Assembly (NCBI RefSeq): GCF_036884655.1 | Contig: NC_088355.1 | Location: 19,784,001 to 19,848,000, forward strand | Source of the DNA: Musa acuminata AAA Group | Taxonomy: Eukaryota > Streptophyta > Magnoliopsida > Zingiberales > Musaceae | Length of the DNA: 64,000 nt | Direction of reading: 5' to 3' | Shown: positions 1 to 11,403 of the stretch, piece after piece | Layout: each line of letters opens with the position of its first letter | Position numbering within the stretch: position 1 is the stretch's first letter | Made by a program: the position numbers and the translations under genes | Notes under the pieces: generated by a model | Told to the model about the DNA's origin: nothing | The model's database searches: none | Seen by the model: the letters and a program-made list of their open reading frames with translations, nothing else

Positions 1-781
1 ATAGATCCAAGAGGATGCTTGGCTTATCTCAGTCCAGGTACATAGATACCATTGTCAAAAGGTTTAGTATGAAAACTTCTAAGAGAGGTCTCACACCAAT
101 GAGATATAGGATATCGCTTTCTAGGAGTATGTCCCCAAAGACTCCTAAAGAAATGACAAACATGGATAGGATACCCTATGCCTCAGCGACAAGGTCTATC
201 ATGTATGTCATGCTATATACCAGGCCTGATATAATGCATACTCTGAGTGTCACAAGCAGGTATCAGGCAGATCTAGGTTTGGAGCTCTAGAAAGCAGTAA
301 AGTGTATCCTTAAATACTTGAGAAAGACTAAGGATCTTTTACTAGTATATGGAGGTAGTAGCCTTAGGGTTGAAGGCTACACAGACTCAGGTTTCTAGTC
401 CGATGTCGATAATAGAAAGTTAAATTCGGGATATGTGTACACCCTGAATAGAGGAGCAGTGTTTTGGAAGAGTTCTAAGCAAGATACTACTACTGACTCG
501 ACCACAAAGTCGGAGTACATAGTTGTAATAGAGGCAACAAAGGAGGGAGTATAGATGAAGAAGTTCATCACAAATTTGGGAGTCATGCTAGGTAGTGAGA
601 AGTCGATTCCCTTATATTACGACAATAATGGGGCAATTGCTCAAATGAGGGAACTTAGGTTTCATCAGAAGTGTTCTGAAGAGATTCCAACTTATTAGAG
701 AGATCATGGCCCGAAGAGATATAGTAGTGGAAAGAGTTTCATCCGAAGATAACATCGCAGATCCACTATTAAAGTCATTAT
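1..781 (+). pseudogene. Copia RT C-terminus and RNase H remnant (host element N0)
   Basis: This is the tail of a Ty1/Copia pol from the element into which A later inserted. Bases 15-290 encode the end of the reverse transcriptase region, with the Copia-style motif RYIDTIVKRFSM and the stretch around RPDIMHTLSVTSRYQ. Bases 300-770 encode RNase H, recognisable from GYTDSG, the KSSKQDTTTDST region and ADPLLKSL near 770. Several stops interrupt it (for example near 288, 398 and 553), so it is a pseudogene. The sequence differs from the Sirevirus-like RNase H elsewhere in the window and looks more like a Tork-type lineage; that assignment is from memory. It is cut at 782 by the LTR of element A and continues off the left edge. 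Confidence 0.85.
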
Positions 782-934
782 TGTTGAATCTCATATTTTA
801 ATGATGAAATCAATTGGTAAATTATTGATCTAATCTATATGTTGAGATAAGTGTTGTAGGAAGGCATAAAGCAAGATGTTGGGCCAGAGTCAAATATCGG
901 ACAATACGTCGAAGATTCAGACTATGTGCTGGTG

Positions 935-1050
935 GTTCGCTAGAAGCTCACCGAGAGTTCGTCAGGAGCTCACTAAGAGTTTGACAGGAGTTCGCTGAAA
1001 GTTCGTCGAGAGTTCGTTGAGAGTTCGCTAGGAGTTCATCGAGAAGTTCA
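935..1050 (+). repeat. Short tandem array in U3 of LTR A
   Basis: About nine degenerate copies of a 12-13 bp unit of the form GAGTTCGTYGA lie head to tail. The same GTTCG(C/T)CGGAAG-like motif recurs in the equivalent part of every Sirevirus-like LTR here, for example 14031-14240, so it is a U3 feature rather than a chance microsatellite. Confidence 0.7.
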
Positions 1051-1230
1051 CCAAAAAAACAATTGACTTACCAAACAAATATTGCTTAGTTAATAACTTA
1101 AATTATCATAGTTAGACCTTAAGTTGAGTTATGATTGGGAGGTAATCCCACTAACCTAGTTAGAGGTTGATTGGGCCCTTAACACAGTTGAATTGGGCTG
1201 GTTGGAAGTCCCATTCAACCCCTTAGAGTC

Positions 1231-2068
1231 AGGGCCAGTGGTGGCATCACTTGAGACCCTACCTCCCAAGTGGTCTGGGCGGTGGTACCGTCAGTAGTTA
1301 ATGTCGTCAAGTGGTGGTACAGCTAGATCTCGGTCTCCGAGCTTCGTCAAACGATCGAACTGCCTAGACTGAGTGGTGGTACCACCTAATGTCAGTTTGT
1401 AGGCAATGGTATAGCCCAATAATGGCGGTGGTACGGCTAGTACCCCAAAAATCTAAGATGAGATACTTTTTGGCTCCAATTTTGAAGCCATTGGGGCCTA
1501 TAAAAACCCCATCCTTTTCTGCATGAAAGGACACGAAAGTGCGAATAATATCTTAAAGTATTGGGGTGTGAAAAATGTTATAAAAGTACTAAGAGTCCTC
1601 CTCCCTTTCTAAGTCTTGTGATCATTCCAAAGAGGTGTGAGGCTTGGAGTAAGGGCCGGTGGTGGCACCACTTGAGACCCTCCCTCCCAAGTGGTCTGGG
1701 CGGTGGTACCGCCAGTAGTTAATGCCGTCAAGTGATGGTACAGCTAGATCTCGGTCTCCGAGCTTTGTCAAGCGATCGAATTGCTCAGACTGAGTGGTGG
1801 TACCACCTAATGTCAGTTTATAGGCAATGGTATCGCCCAATAATGGCGGTGGTACGACTAGTACCCCAAAATCTAGGATGAGATACTTTTTGGCTCCAAT
1901 TTTGAAGCCATTGGGGCCTATAAAAACCCCATCCTTTTCTGCATGAAATGACACGAAAGTGCGAATAATATCTTAAAGTCTTGGGGTGTTAAAAATGTTA
2001 TAAAAGTACTAAGAGTCCTCCTCCCTTTCTAAGTCTTGTGATCATTCAAAAGAGGTGTGAGGCTTGTA
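1231..2068 (+). repeat. 421-bp tandem duplication of the LTR A promoter region
   Basis: Bases 1231-1651 and 1652-about 2068 are near-identical direct repeats with period 421. Each copy holds the CGG palindromes, the GGCCTATAAAAACCCC TATA region and the sequence downstream as far as GAGGTGTGAGGCTTG. The duplication therefore doubles the whole promoter and probable start site. The copies differ by scattered substitutions, such as ACCGTCAG against ACCGCCAG. Confidence 0.9.
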
Positions 2069-2192
2069 AGGGGGTTGTCTCCAAAACCCATGAATAAAGA
2101 GGGTGGTTAGTCTTCGCACATTGAAGGAAGACCATTAATGGATGCTAGTGACCTCGATGGAGGAGGAATTAGAAGTGGATATAGGTTACAAC

Positions 2193-3830
2193 TGTTGAAT
2201 CTCGTATTTTGATGATGAAACCACTTGATATGTTTTTATAATTTAAACTGCATTTTGAGTGATGCAGGTCTACTCAATCAGGATTAGATATTTAAAGCAG
2301 GAGGAATTGATGTTGCACCGGAGGAGATCACGTCAGGGTATTGAACGATAGAAGGCTTCGGACGTCGGGCATCGGGCCTAGGAGAGCGGAATTATGCTAA
2401 GGATATCGGGGTTGCGGAGGTCAACCGTCGATTGGGCAACAAGCCGCAAGAGAGGAAGATGCGTTGAAGAATCGAACGAAGCGCCAACCAATGACGTGCC
2501 GGGCAACAGAATGTCAATTCGCGTTGTAATAATTGTCTAGATCGGAGTAGAGTTTTTACTTGTGTGTGCAGGATTAACTATGATAACGATGAAGACATAA
2601 AGCAAAACAAAGTGTTGGAGTCAAGCGCGAAGGATTTGTTGCGAGTTCGAGAGTTCGACGGAAGTCCGAAGGTTCGTTGGGAATGCTACCGGAACTAGCC
2701 GAGAATGAGTAGGGAGCTTGCCGAAGGGTTTTTCGGAAGCTCGCCGGAAGGTTCATTGGAAGTTCGCGGAGCTCGCCGAGAAAGATCGGAGCTTGCCGAA
2801 GAAGCTCATCGGAACTCGGCAAGATCAAATCGTGAAGTCTAGGAGCTTGCTGGGAGTCCGCAGAATGGTTTCCGAGAGTTTATCAGAAGACCACCGGAAG
2901 TTCGCCGGAAGCTCGCCGGAAGAAATCTTGACTTACGGACTTTGTAATAGCTTAGAAAATGTCTTTAAATTCATAATTAGTACATTAATTAGGGTTAGGA
3001 TTAGGTGTTAATCCTATAACCCAAGTAGTGGCCAATTGGGCCTGAGTTCGGATTGGTTTGAGCCAAGTTTGGAGCCCAACCAGTGAGCCGAATTGGCCTA
3101 GGCGGTGGCACCGCCTAGCACCCGAGAGCTGGGCGGTGGCACTGCTTGGCTGGGTGGTGGCACCACCCATCCACTGTCGGTGTCTGACACTGATAGGCGG
3201 TGGCACCGCCACTGACAGGCGATGGCACCGCCGGCCTCGGAAACCAAAGAGAATTCAAATTTTGGACCCCAAATTTGAATCCTCTTGAGGCCTATAAATA
3301 CCCCTCATTTCTCAGCAGAGAATACAGCCTTTTGAGAAGCTAGAAGTTGAGAAAAGCTTTAGGAAAAGTCTTGTTTTCAATAGCTTGAGTGTTCACCTCC
3401 TTTCTTTTCATTGAAATCTTTGTAAAAGGGTGAACCACTTGTAAGAGGTTGTAAGAGGGGTGTATGAAGGAGGTTGATCTTCGCCTAGTAAAGGAAGATC
3501 ATTAGTGGATGCCGGTGGCCTCGACGGAAGAGGAATCGGAGGAGTGGATGTAGGTCACGATTGACTGAACCACTATAAACTACCGTCTTCTCTGGTTTGC
3601 ATTTACTTATTGTCATTTATATTACTACAAACCATTTGCACTTTGATGCTCTACTTCTTTGTCTCCTTCTTACGTATCCTTTCAAGTTAAAACGCAATCG
3701 AAACGGTTTCAAACGAAACATTGCATTTATCGTATGAAGTTTCCGAAAGTGTTTAAATCGTCGAAAGTTTATCATACTTTACCGTTGCACTAATTCACCC
3801 CCCCCTCTTAGTGCCGCTCTGGTCCTAACA
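2193..3830 (+). mobile_element. Solo LTR S inserted in LTR A
   Basis: A complete LTR runs from TGTTGAATCTCGTATTTTGA at 2193 to GGTCCTAACA at 3830 (1638 bp) with no internal region. It is flanked by ACAAC (2188-2192) and ACAAT (3831-3835), a 5-bp target duplication with one mismatch. Skipping it rejoins the outer LTR at a place conserved in sister LTRs (TAGGTNACRATGACC). It carries CGGTGGCACCGCC palindromes at about 3100-3240 and TATAAATA at 3293. A solo LTR normally results from recombination between the two LTRs of a full element. Confidence 0.88.
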
Positions 3831-4045
3831 ACAATGACCAAACCATTATAAATTCCGGTGTGCTCATTTTCATTATGCTTTTTATTACTGCTATTACTTT
3901 CTAAGTTAATTGCTAATTTATTTACTCTAAAGGCTAGCACTTTCCAAGATTGGTTTTCAACAAATGAATATCTTATAAAACTGATGATATTTTTTTATGC
4001 ACTAATTCACCCCCCCTTCTTAGTGTCGCTCTTAATCCTAACAAT

Positions 4046-4057
4046 TGGTATTAGAGC
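4046..4057 (+). other. Primer-binding site of element A
   Basis: TGGTATTAGAGC starts two bases after the 5' LTR end. It is complementary to the 3' end of plant initiator tRNA-Met with one change from TGGTATCAGAGC. Confidence 0.85.
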
Positions 4058-4805
4058 ACGATTACTCTCAATTTGGTTTAAAACCTAAGAGAAATGACTT
4101 TTTTTGACAATCAAGAAGGTCATTCTATCACACGTCCTCCCCTGTTCAATAGGACGGATTACATGTATTGGAAAACTAGGATGAAGATCTTAATTTCTAT
4201 GGATTTCGAGTTATGGAATATCATTGAAAACGAATTTCAAAAGTCTTCTCTTCCAATGAATGAATGGAATGACTTGGAGAAGAAGACTTTCTCTTTGAAC
4301 GCCAAAGCTATGAATGCTTTGTTTTGTACTTTGGATAAAAACGAATTCGATATAGTTTCTATTTATGAAATGGCTTATAACATTTGGCATACACTTGAAA
4401 TTACACACGAAGGCACAAGTAGGGTTAAGGAGTCAAAAATCAATCTTTTTATTTATAGTTATGAATTGTTCTACATGAAATCAAGTGAGAGCATTGGAGA
4501 CATGTACACCCGGTTTACAGATGTTATCAATGGTCTAAAAGCCCTTGGTAAAATTTTTTCTAATGTTGAACTTGTTAACAAGATACTAAGATCCCTTCCA
4601 AAGAGTTGGGATCCTAAAGTATTTGATATTCAAGAAGCAAAAGATTTGAACAACTTTACACTCGAAGAACTTATTGGGTCCTTGATGACCTACGAAATGT
4701 TATGCAATTCACATGAAGAACATGAGAATAACTTTTCAAAGAACAGGAAGGATTTGACATTTAGAACTCAAGAATATCACTTGAAAGATAACTCAAGTGA
4801 CGATA

Positions 4806-4807
<2 letters not shown>

Positions 4808-4839
<32 letters not shown>

Positions 4840-4840
4840 C
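4808..4840 (+). repeat. (GAT)n microsatellite inside gag of A
   Basis: About ten GAT triplets then GAC encode an uninterrupted aspartate run. Sister gags have only a few Asp/Glu codons here, so this is an expansion at an already acidic segment. Confidence 0.9.
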
Positions 4841-5174
4841 TTAGCACTTCTAACAAGAAAATTCAAAAAATTCATAAGAAGAAACAAAACTAAAAACAAA
4901 AATAAACTCAAAAAGGACCAAATCATTTGCTACGAATGCAAGAAACCGGGGTACTTCAAAAGTGAATGTCCACAAGTGAAGAAGAAGCAACCAAAGAAGA
5001 AGAAAGCACTTAAAGCAACTTGGGATGACTCAATTGCATCCGAAGAAGATGAGCTAGCCATCAAAGAGCAAGTTGCTAATTACACATTGATGGCATATGG
5101 TGACAAGGTAAATAACTCGATCGAAGCTTATTTATCTTTTAATGAATTATTAAGTGCTTTTCAAGATTTATTTG

Positions 5175-6598
5175 TGTCGAATCTCATATTTTGATGATGA
5201 AACCAATTGATAAGTGTTTATGATTTAATCTACGTTTTGAGTGATGCAGGATGCTTCGATCAGGATGAGATAATTAAAGTAGGAAGAATTATGCTGGGCT
5301 GAGGGAAAATATGTCAGAAGATTGGACATCGGGCTGAAGGATCGGTCGACGTATCGACAAAAAGCTTCGGGCCATGGATTCGGGCATCGAGCCAAGAAGA
5401 GCGGAATTGCGCCAAGGATATCGGAGTTGTGGATTCAACTAGCTGATTGGGCAATAGGCCGTAAGAGAGGACGATGCGTCAAAGAATCGGACGAAGCGTC
5501 GAGGGACCAATGACATGCCAGACAACATAATTAATGCTTTGTATTAATTATCTAGATCAAAGTGTGTTTTATATGTACAGGATTAACTACGATAGCAAGG
5601 CATGAAGAAAAATAAAGTCACGGAGTCAAGGACGTGATTTCGTTGGGAGTTCGAGAGTTCATCGGAAGTCCGGACATTCGTCGGAAGTTCTGTCGGAACC
5701 AGCCGAGAAGTCTCGGATCTTGCTGAGAAGCTTATCAAAACTCGCTAAGAAGATTGTTATGAAGTCTAGGAGCTTGCTGGAAGTCTGTTGGAACATTGCC
5801 GGAAGATCGTCAGAAGTTCGTCGGAAGATCATCGGAAGCTCGCAGGAAGAAACCAAGACCTAGGGACTTGTTTAGCTTAAGTATGCCTTAGATTTGTAGT
5901 TAGCATGTAATTAGGATTGAATTTAGGCTAACCCAATTAATGGCCAGTTGGGCCCGAGCCCTAAGAGGTAACACTGTTGTGGCACAATCTCTGAGACTGT
6001 GTTAGGCGGTGGTACCGCTCGGACTGAGGAAACCCGGGATGAGATATTTTTAGGCTCCAAGTTTGAATCAACTTGAAGCCTATAAATACTCCTCTCATCC
6101 CTGGTTAAGATACACAAGCACAGAGAGTTTAAAATTGAAGAAACACTATTGCAATCACTTGAGAAATCCCTCCTCTAGATCTAACTTTAGAATTCTGTTT
6201 AGGAGGAGTGTGAGTGCTTGTAAGGGTTTTCTCCTAAACCCAGTCAAAGGAGAAGAGGGGTGTAAGAAGGAGTTTTATCTTTGCATATTAAAGGAAGATC
6301 GATAGTGGATGCCAGTAGCCTCGATGGAAGACGAATTGGCAAAGTGGATGTAGGTCACGATGATCAAACCACTCTAAAATATGGTTTACATTTCTTTTAG
6401 CAATTTATCTTTACTGCAAACCTCTTCACTTGCTTTACATCCACTATGCTCTTCCGTGCTCTTTCAAAGTTAAGTTTCCGAAATCAGTTTTCAACGTAAA
6501 TGGTTTTATCGAAACGAAACATTTTTAAACCGACGTTATTTTACCGCTCCACTAATTCACCCCCCCTCTTAGTGCCGACCCCACTCTTGATCCTAACA
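5175..6598 (+). repeat. 5' LTR of B
   Basis: This LTR starts TGTCGAATCTCATATTTTGA (one change from the usual TGTTGAAT) and ends GATCCTAACA at 6598. TATAAATA is at 6081. Only one CGGTGGTACCGC unit is left at about 6005, against an array of about 220 bp in the 3' LTR. That largely explains its shorter length (1424 against 1668 bp). Confidence 0.9.
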
Positions 6599-6600
6599 AT

Positions 6601-6612
6601 TGGTATTAGAGC
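6601..6612 (+). other. Primer-binding site of B
   Basis: TGGTATTAGAGC lies two bases after the 5' LTR and is complementary to initiator tRNA-Met with one mismatch. Confidence 0.85.
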
Positions 6613-6648
6613 CTCGTTTTCTCATTTGGTTTAACACCCAATGACAAA

Positions 6649-7560
6649 ATGGCTCTTTTCAGATTTTAAGAGGGTCATTCCCTCATTCGTCCTCCCTTAT
6701 TCAATGGGACGAACTACACTTATTGGAAAACTCGAATGAGAGTTTTCTTGCTTTTATTGAATCTCGATTTATGGCACAAAGTCAAATTTGGTTTTCTAAG
6801 GTTTTCTCTTCTAATGAACAATTGGAATGATTTGGAGAATAAGACTTTTTCTCTAAATGCAAAGGCTATGAATGCCTTATTTTGTGCCTTAGATAAAACT
6901 GAGTTTAATCGGGTTTCTATGTGCGAAACAGCTTTTGACATATGGCGCACTCTCGAAGTCACACATGAAGGCACTAGCAAAGTTAAAGATTCGAAAATCA
7001 ACTTTTTAATACATGATTTTGAACTTTTTCGAATGAAGCCGAGCGAAACCATTGTTGACATGTACACCCATTTTATAGATGTCGTCAATGGTTTAAAAGC
7101 TCTTGGTAAAAGCTTTTCAAATTTTAAACTCGTTAACAAGATTTGACGATTGCTTTCTAAAAATTGGGATTCGAAAATAACAGCTATACAAGAATAAAAA
7201 ATTTTGAATATTTTCTTGATCGAAGAACTTATCGGGTCTCTAATGACCTATGAAATGACGTGCAATGCACGTGAAGAACTTAAGAACCACCTTCCAAAAC
7301 AGGAAGGATTTTAGACTTAGAACAATTAAAGACCACTCGAGCATAAGCTCGAGTGATGATGAACTTGAACTCATGAAATTTTTAAAACAAGAATCAAAAA
7401 TTAAAAATGAACTTAAAAAGAAGAAGAAGAAGGCGATTTTGGACGAATCAAGCTCATCCGAAGACGAGGAGAAAAACAAAGGTGGTGTGGCAAACTACGC
7501 CTTAACGACATTCGACAATGAGGTAATCAAAATACCTTTAATTTATTTTAAAATTACATG
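6649..7560 (+). pseudogene. gag: gag remnant of B
   Basis: The ATG at 6649 is followed after six codons by TAA. The downstream sequence still encodes the conserved Copia Gag capsid region: YTYWKTRMRVF near 6720-6750, NAKAMNALFCALDKTEFN, and MKPSETIVDMYTHF. Further stops occur at 7144-7146 and just after a TAIQE motif near 7192, then frameshifts around 7300. The last recognisable part is an acidic/lysine-rich tail (ESSSSEDEE) ending at 7558-7560. The zinc knuckle present in A, C and H is absent here. The stop following IQE is shared with F. The product cannot be a normal Gag. Confidence 0.85.
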
Positions 7561-9207
7561 ATGTTTTTTCATGAGTTATTTTTAATTTAGTTTAGAATTA
7601 ATTTTCTTGAAAATTAAATGTTTTATAATGAAAATGTAAAAAATTAGGAATCATGCTTATCATTATAGTAATTTTGGAAATAATTATGAAAATTACATGT
7701 TTATGATAAACAAAATGATTTTGATTAAAAATGCCTTTTGAAATCATGCTTGATGTTTTAATGATATAATAATATAATAAAATGATATATATAAATCTAA
7801 TGCTTGTACACCTAACAAGATTAGTTTAAGAAGCATTAATGTATATATGGATGATTTCATGATTTTGATTGAAGATGATTTATGTTTAATCAAATCATGC
7901 TTGATGATTTTTTACTATGCATGAGACTTTGATGTTGATCATGATGAAATGTTGCTTTTTTGGTTTTAAACAAGATGGATGGTTTTTATACAAAAACTTG
8001 AGTATATTGATTTGAAATCATGTTTAATGGTTTTATAATTTGAAATTATGCATGATGAATCTTGTGATTTATGGATTATCGATTTTTACCATAATGAAAG
8101 TGGCTTATTGATCTTTGTCGTAATAAATCTTGCACTTTCATTTTAAACGATGATATATATTTTCATTTAGCATAAAAAAGGGACAAAGGTATGCTTGTAT
8201 GAAACAAACAAACAAAAAGAGGATAGGTTTCTCCTTGAAACATTTCTTTTTCCCTACTTTATCGAGTTTTCCAAAAAGGAGATTAATAAATCTATTTGTA
8301 TCACTTTTGTGAATCTCATGAGAATGATTTTGATTTGACAAATTGAATGAGTTGAAGTGATGATTTAAAAAATTTATTCAAATGAATCGACAATCCTTTT
8401 GTCAAATGAAACATGATTTTTCTTGTGAATTCTTAGAATTATAACTTGAGTCTTCTTTTCTTATCATGCTTTCTATTTACAAAAGAAGAAACTTGTCAAA
8501 AATGATATATGTCCTTTGACATTCATTTTTCATCTTTGTTGTTTACCTTTGTCATAATTTGGAAATTGTTGTAAAGGGAAAAAGAGATACAAAATTGTAT
8601 TCTTCCCTTCTTTTTGACAATGACAAAGGGGGAGATAGCTAGCTTGCTACCTAACTTGCACAAGTCAAGAAGAAGCAAAAATTTGCTAGCTTGCGAATTG
8701 CATGGAGAAAGAAGTGCTATCTTGCCTATCTCAAGAGGCAAAACATGCTAACTTGCACATCTAACAAAATTGACAAATTTGCATATTTCAAGAAGCAAGA
8801 GTTGCTTTCTTGAAAACCTCAAAACTACTAGCTTGCATGTCCTAAAATGTTGTAAAATTTGCTAGCTTGTATGTTGTAGAACTTGCTATCTTACTACCTT
8901 GCATATCTATGATGATAGCAAAATTGCATGATGATAAAACCGGAGATTATGTTAATTACGCAATGATTTGAACTTCTATGTCCAAACACTTGATAGTTGG
9001 AACTTTTTTTTCTTTTCTTAATGACAAAGGAGGATAAGTATGCTCATGTTATGCATGATGACATGTTGCAAATATTCATAATGAAATTTACAATGACTTG
9101 AATTCATCTTGAATTCAAGGTTCTATCATTATGACATATTGATAGGGGGAGTTTGTTTAAACTCTGGGAGTTAAGGTTAACTCCGTCATCAATTGGTTGT
9201 CATCATC
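7561..9207 (+). other. AT-rich 3' non-coding region of B
   Basis: These 1.6 kb have no credible coding sequence. They are rich in repeated words such as AAATCATG(C/T)TTGATG and GCTAGCTTGC. A polypurine-like motif, TGACAATGACAAAGGGGGAG, lies at about 8616-8635, and GATAGGGGGAGTTTG occurs near 9141. The region matches the 3' region of F (29689-32060, opposite strand) in style and motif order. Confidence 0.75.
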
Positions 9208-9259
9208 AAAAAGGGGGAGATTGTTGAATCTCGTATTTTGATGATAAAACCAATTAATA
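9187..9259 (+). promoter_or_regulatory. 3' polypurine tract and stem-loop of B
   Basis: The polypurine tract AAAAAGGGGGAGA (9208-9220) lies one base before the 3' LTR and would prime plus-strand synthesis. Flanking arms 9187-9211 (CATCAATTGGTTGTCATCAT...) and 9236-9259 (TTTTGATGATAAAACCAATT...) are largely complementary. The tract and the LTR start therefore sit at the loop of a potential stem. Confidence 0.8.
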
Positions 9260-10889
9260 AGTGTTTATGATTTAATCGATGTTTTGATTGACGCAGGATG
9301 CTTCGATCAAGATGAGACAATTAAAGCAAGAAGAATCATATTGGGCCGGGGGAAAATATGTTAGAAGATTGGACGTCGGGCCGGAGGATCGATCGACATA
9401 TCGATAGAAGGCTTCGGGCCATGGATTCGGGGATTGGGCCAAGAAGAGAGGATATTATGCTAAGGATATCGGAGTTGCAGAGTCAATTGGCCAATTGGGC
9501 AATAGGCTGCAAGAGAGGACGATGCAATGAAGAATCAGACGAAGCGTCGAGGGACCAATGACATGCTGGACAACATGATTAATGCTTAGTATTAATTTTC
9601 TAGATTGAAGTATGTTTTCCATATGTAGGATTAACTATGATAGCAAGGCATGAAGCAAAATGAAGTCCCGGAGTCAAGGATGCGATTTTGTTGGGAGTTC
9701 GAGAGTTCGTTGGAAATCCAGATGTTCGTCAGAAGTTCTGTCGGAACCAGCCGAGAAGTCTCGAAGCTTGCCAGATAAGCTTGTCAAAACTTGACAAGAA
9801 GATCATCGTGAAGTCTAGGAGCTTGCCGGAAGTCCATTGGAACATTGCTGGGAGATCGTCGGAAGTTTGCCGAAAGATCACCGAAAGCTCGTCGAAAGAA
9901 ACCAAGACCTAGGGACTTGTTAAGCTTAAGTATGCCTTAGATTTCGTAGTTAGCACGTAATTGGGATTGTATTTGAGCCAACCCAATTATGGGCCAGTTG
10001 GGCCCATGTAAGAACTGTGTTGGGCCCAATGAAAAGACTCAAATAGTGCCCAAAGAGATGACACCATTGTGGCACAGTCTACGAGAGTATGTTAGGCGGT
10101 GGTACCGCTAGTTTGGGCAATGGTACTGCCCAAACACAGCCTTCAAGAGGCTGCAGGCAATGGTACCACTAGTTTGGGCGGTGATACCGCCCAGTGTCAA
10201 GCGGTGGTACCGCCTAGTGCAGTGTTAGTGACAAACTAACACTGGCGGTGGTACCACCCAACAACACAGGCGGTGGTACCACCCAACAACACAGGTGGTG
10301 GTACCGCCCAAACCAAGGAAACCTGGGATAAGATATTTTTAGGCTCCAAGTTTGAATCAACTAGAAGCTTATAAATAGCCCTCTCATCCCTTGTTAAGAT
10401 ACATAAGCATAGATAGTTTAAAAGTGAAGAAACGCTGTTACAATTACTTGAGAAATCCCTCCTCTAGATCTAACTTTGGAATTCTATTTAGGAGGAGTGT
10501 GAGTGCTTGTAAGGGTTGTCTCCGAAACCCAATAAAAGGAGAAGAGGGGTGTAAGAAGGAGGTTGATCTTCGCCTATTAAAGGAAGATCGTTAGTGGATG
10601 CCTGTTGCCTCGAGGGAAGAGGAATCAGCGAAGTGGATGTAGGTCACAATGACCGAACCACTCTAAAATCTGATTTTCATTTCTTTGAGCAATTTATCTT
10701 TACTACAAACCTCTTAACATGCTTTACATCCACTATGCTCTTCCATGCTCTTTCGAAGTTAAGTTTCCGAAATCAGTTTTCAACGTAAACAGTTTTATCG
10801 AAACGAAACGATTTTTAAACCGATGTTATTTTACCGCTACACTAATTCACCCCCCCCTCTTAGTGCCGACCCCGCTCTTGATCCTAACA
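9222..10889 (+). repeat. 3' LTR of B
   Basis: Starts TGTTGAATCTCGTATTTTGA at 9222 and ends GATCCTAACA at 10889, followed by the target duplication ATTTG. It holds an array of about eight GGCGGTGGTACCGCC-like palindromes at 10091-10313, TATAAATA at 10370 and the C-run hairpin near 10840-10865. Confidence 0.92.
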
Positions 10890-11403
10890 ATTTGATGAAT
10901 GTAAATTAGTTAGTAAAAAGTATAAACTATTGAAAAAGGAGCATGCTTCTCTTGTTAGTGATTTTGATAGATTAAAAATTGAGCATGATGATAGTTTAGC
11001 TCCATACACAAAATATGATGAATTAGAAACACTTAAAAAGGAGAATTTGCAACTACATGAAACCTTAGAAAAATTTGAAATAGGTAGCAAATTCTTAAAC
11101 AGGATCCTTGCAAGTAAGAATCATGTTCATAGAAGAGATGAAATCGGCTTTGTGAGTAACACTCATAAAAATCTAACTATCTTTGTTAAAGGCCCAACTT
11201 TGCATGTTTCACCTCGAAACAAATGCAACTTTTGTTGTAAATTTGGGCATGTTGCTTATAAATGTTCGTTTAAGAGATATAGTCCACCCAAATTGATTTA
11301 GGTTCCTAAAGAAACCATAAATAACTCCATGCAAAATGATAAGTTGAGTTATTCGATTTTTTAGGCACCCAAGGTCAAATGGGTACCTAAAAATCATCCT
11401 TTT

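Larger units (their letters stand above)
782..4043 (+). repeat. 5' LTR of element A (interrupted by solo LTR S)
   Basis: The LTR begins TGTTGAATCTCATATTTTAA at 782 and ends CCTAACA at 4043, followed directly by the primer-binding site. Removing solo LTR S (2193-3830) and one copy of its target duplication leaves about 1.6 kb. TATAAAAA occurs twice, at 1499 and 1919, because the promoter part of this LTR is duplicated. CGGTGG/CCACC-type palindromes lie upstream of each TATA box. The usual C-run hairpin (GCACTAA, C tract, TTAGTG) lies about 30 bp from the 3' end. Confidence 0.85.
5175..10889 (+). mobile_element. Element B: gag-only Copia retrotransposon, perfect TSD ATTTG
   Basis: B is a complete insertion of 5.7 kb in gag of A, flanked by ATTTG at 5170-5174 and 10890-10894. 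It has two LTRs (5175-6598 and 9222-10889), a primer-binding site, a damaged gag remnant, 1.6 kb of AT-rich non-coding DNA and a 3' polypurine tract. There is no protease, integrase or RT, so it must have moved with enzymes from another element. It is the same type as minus-strand element F. Confidence 0.92.
4094..11403 (+). pseudogene. gag: gag of element A, split by element B
   Basis: Copia Gag (nucleocapsid/capsid). The 5' part, 4094-5174, starts with the conserved block RPPLFNRTDYMYWKTRM, followed by the UBN2-type capsid region, an Asp-rich run at about residues 238-250 and a CCHC zinc knuckle at 4928-4969. The zinc-ligand His of that knuckle is Tyr (TAC, 4952-4954), so the finger is probably defective. 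Element B interrupts the gene within codons for DLFDE, with duplicated ATTTG at each edge. The 3' part, 10890-11403, holds a coiled-coil-like region and a second finger, CNFCCKFGHVAYKC (11223-11264). It has in-frame stops near 11298 and 11362. At the gag-pol boundary A has TGG where the C, E and H copies have a stop. Confidence 0.85.

Noticed and set aside
1622..1954. A 110-codon minus-strand ORF in LTR A
   Set aside because: It lies across the duplicated palindrome/TATA part of an LTR, reads antisense, and has no protein-like family resemblance. It is a shadow of repetitive GC-rich DNA.
6720..7139. A 139-codon minus-strand ORF opposite gag of B
   Set aside because: It is the mirror of a conserved plus-strand gag region and similar antisense frames occur opposite other gags. 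It is a shadow.
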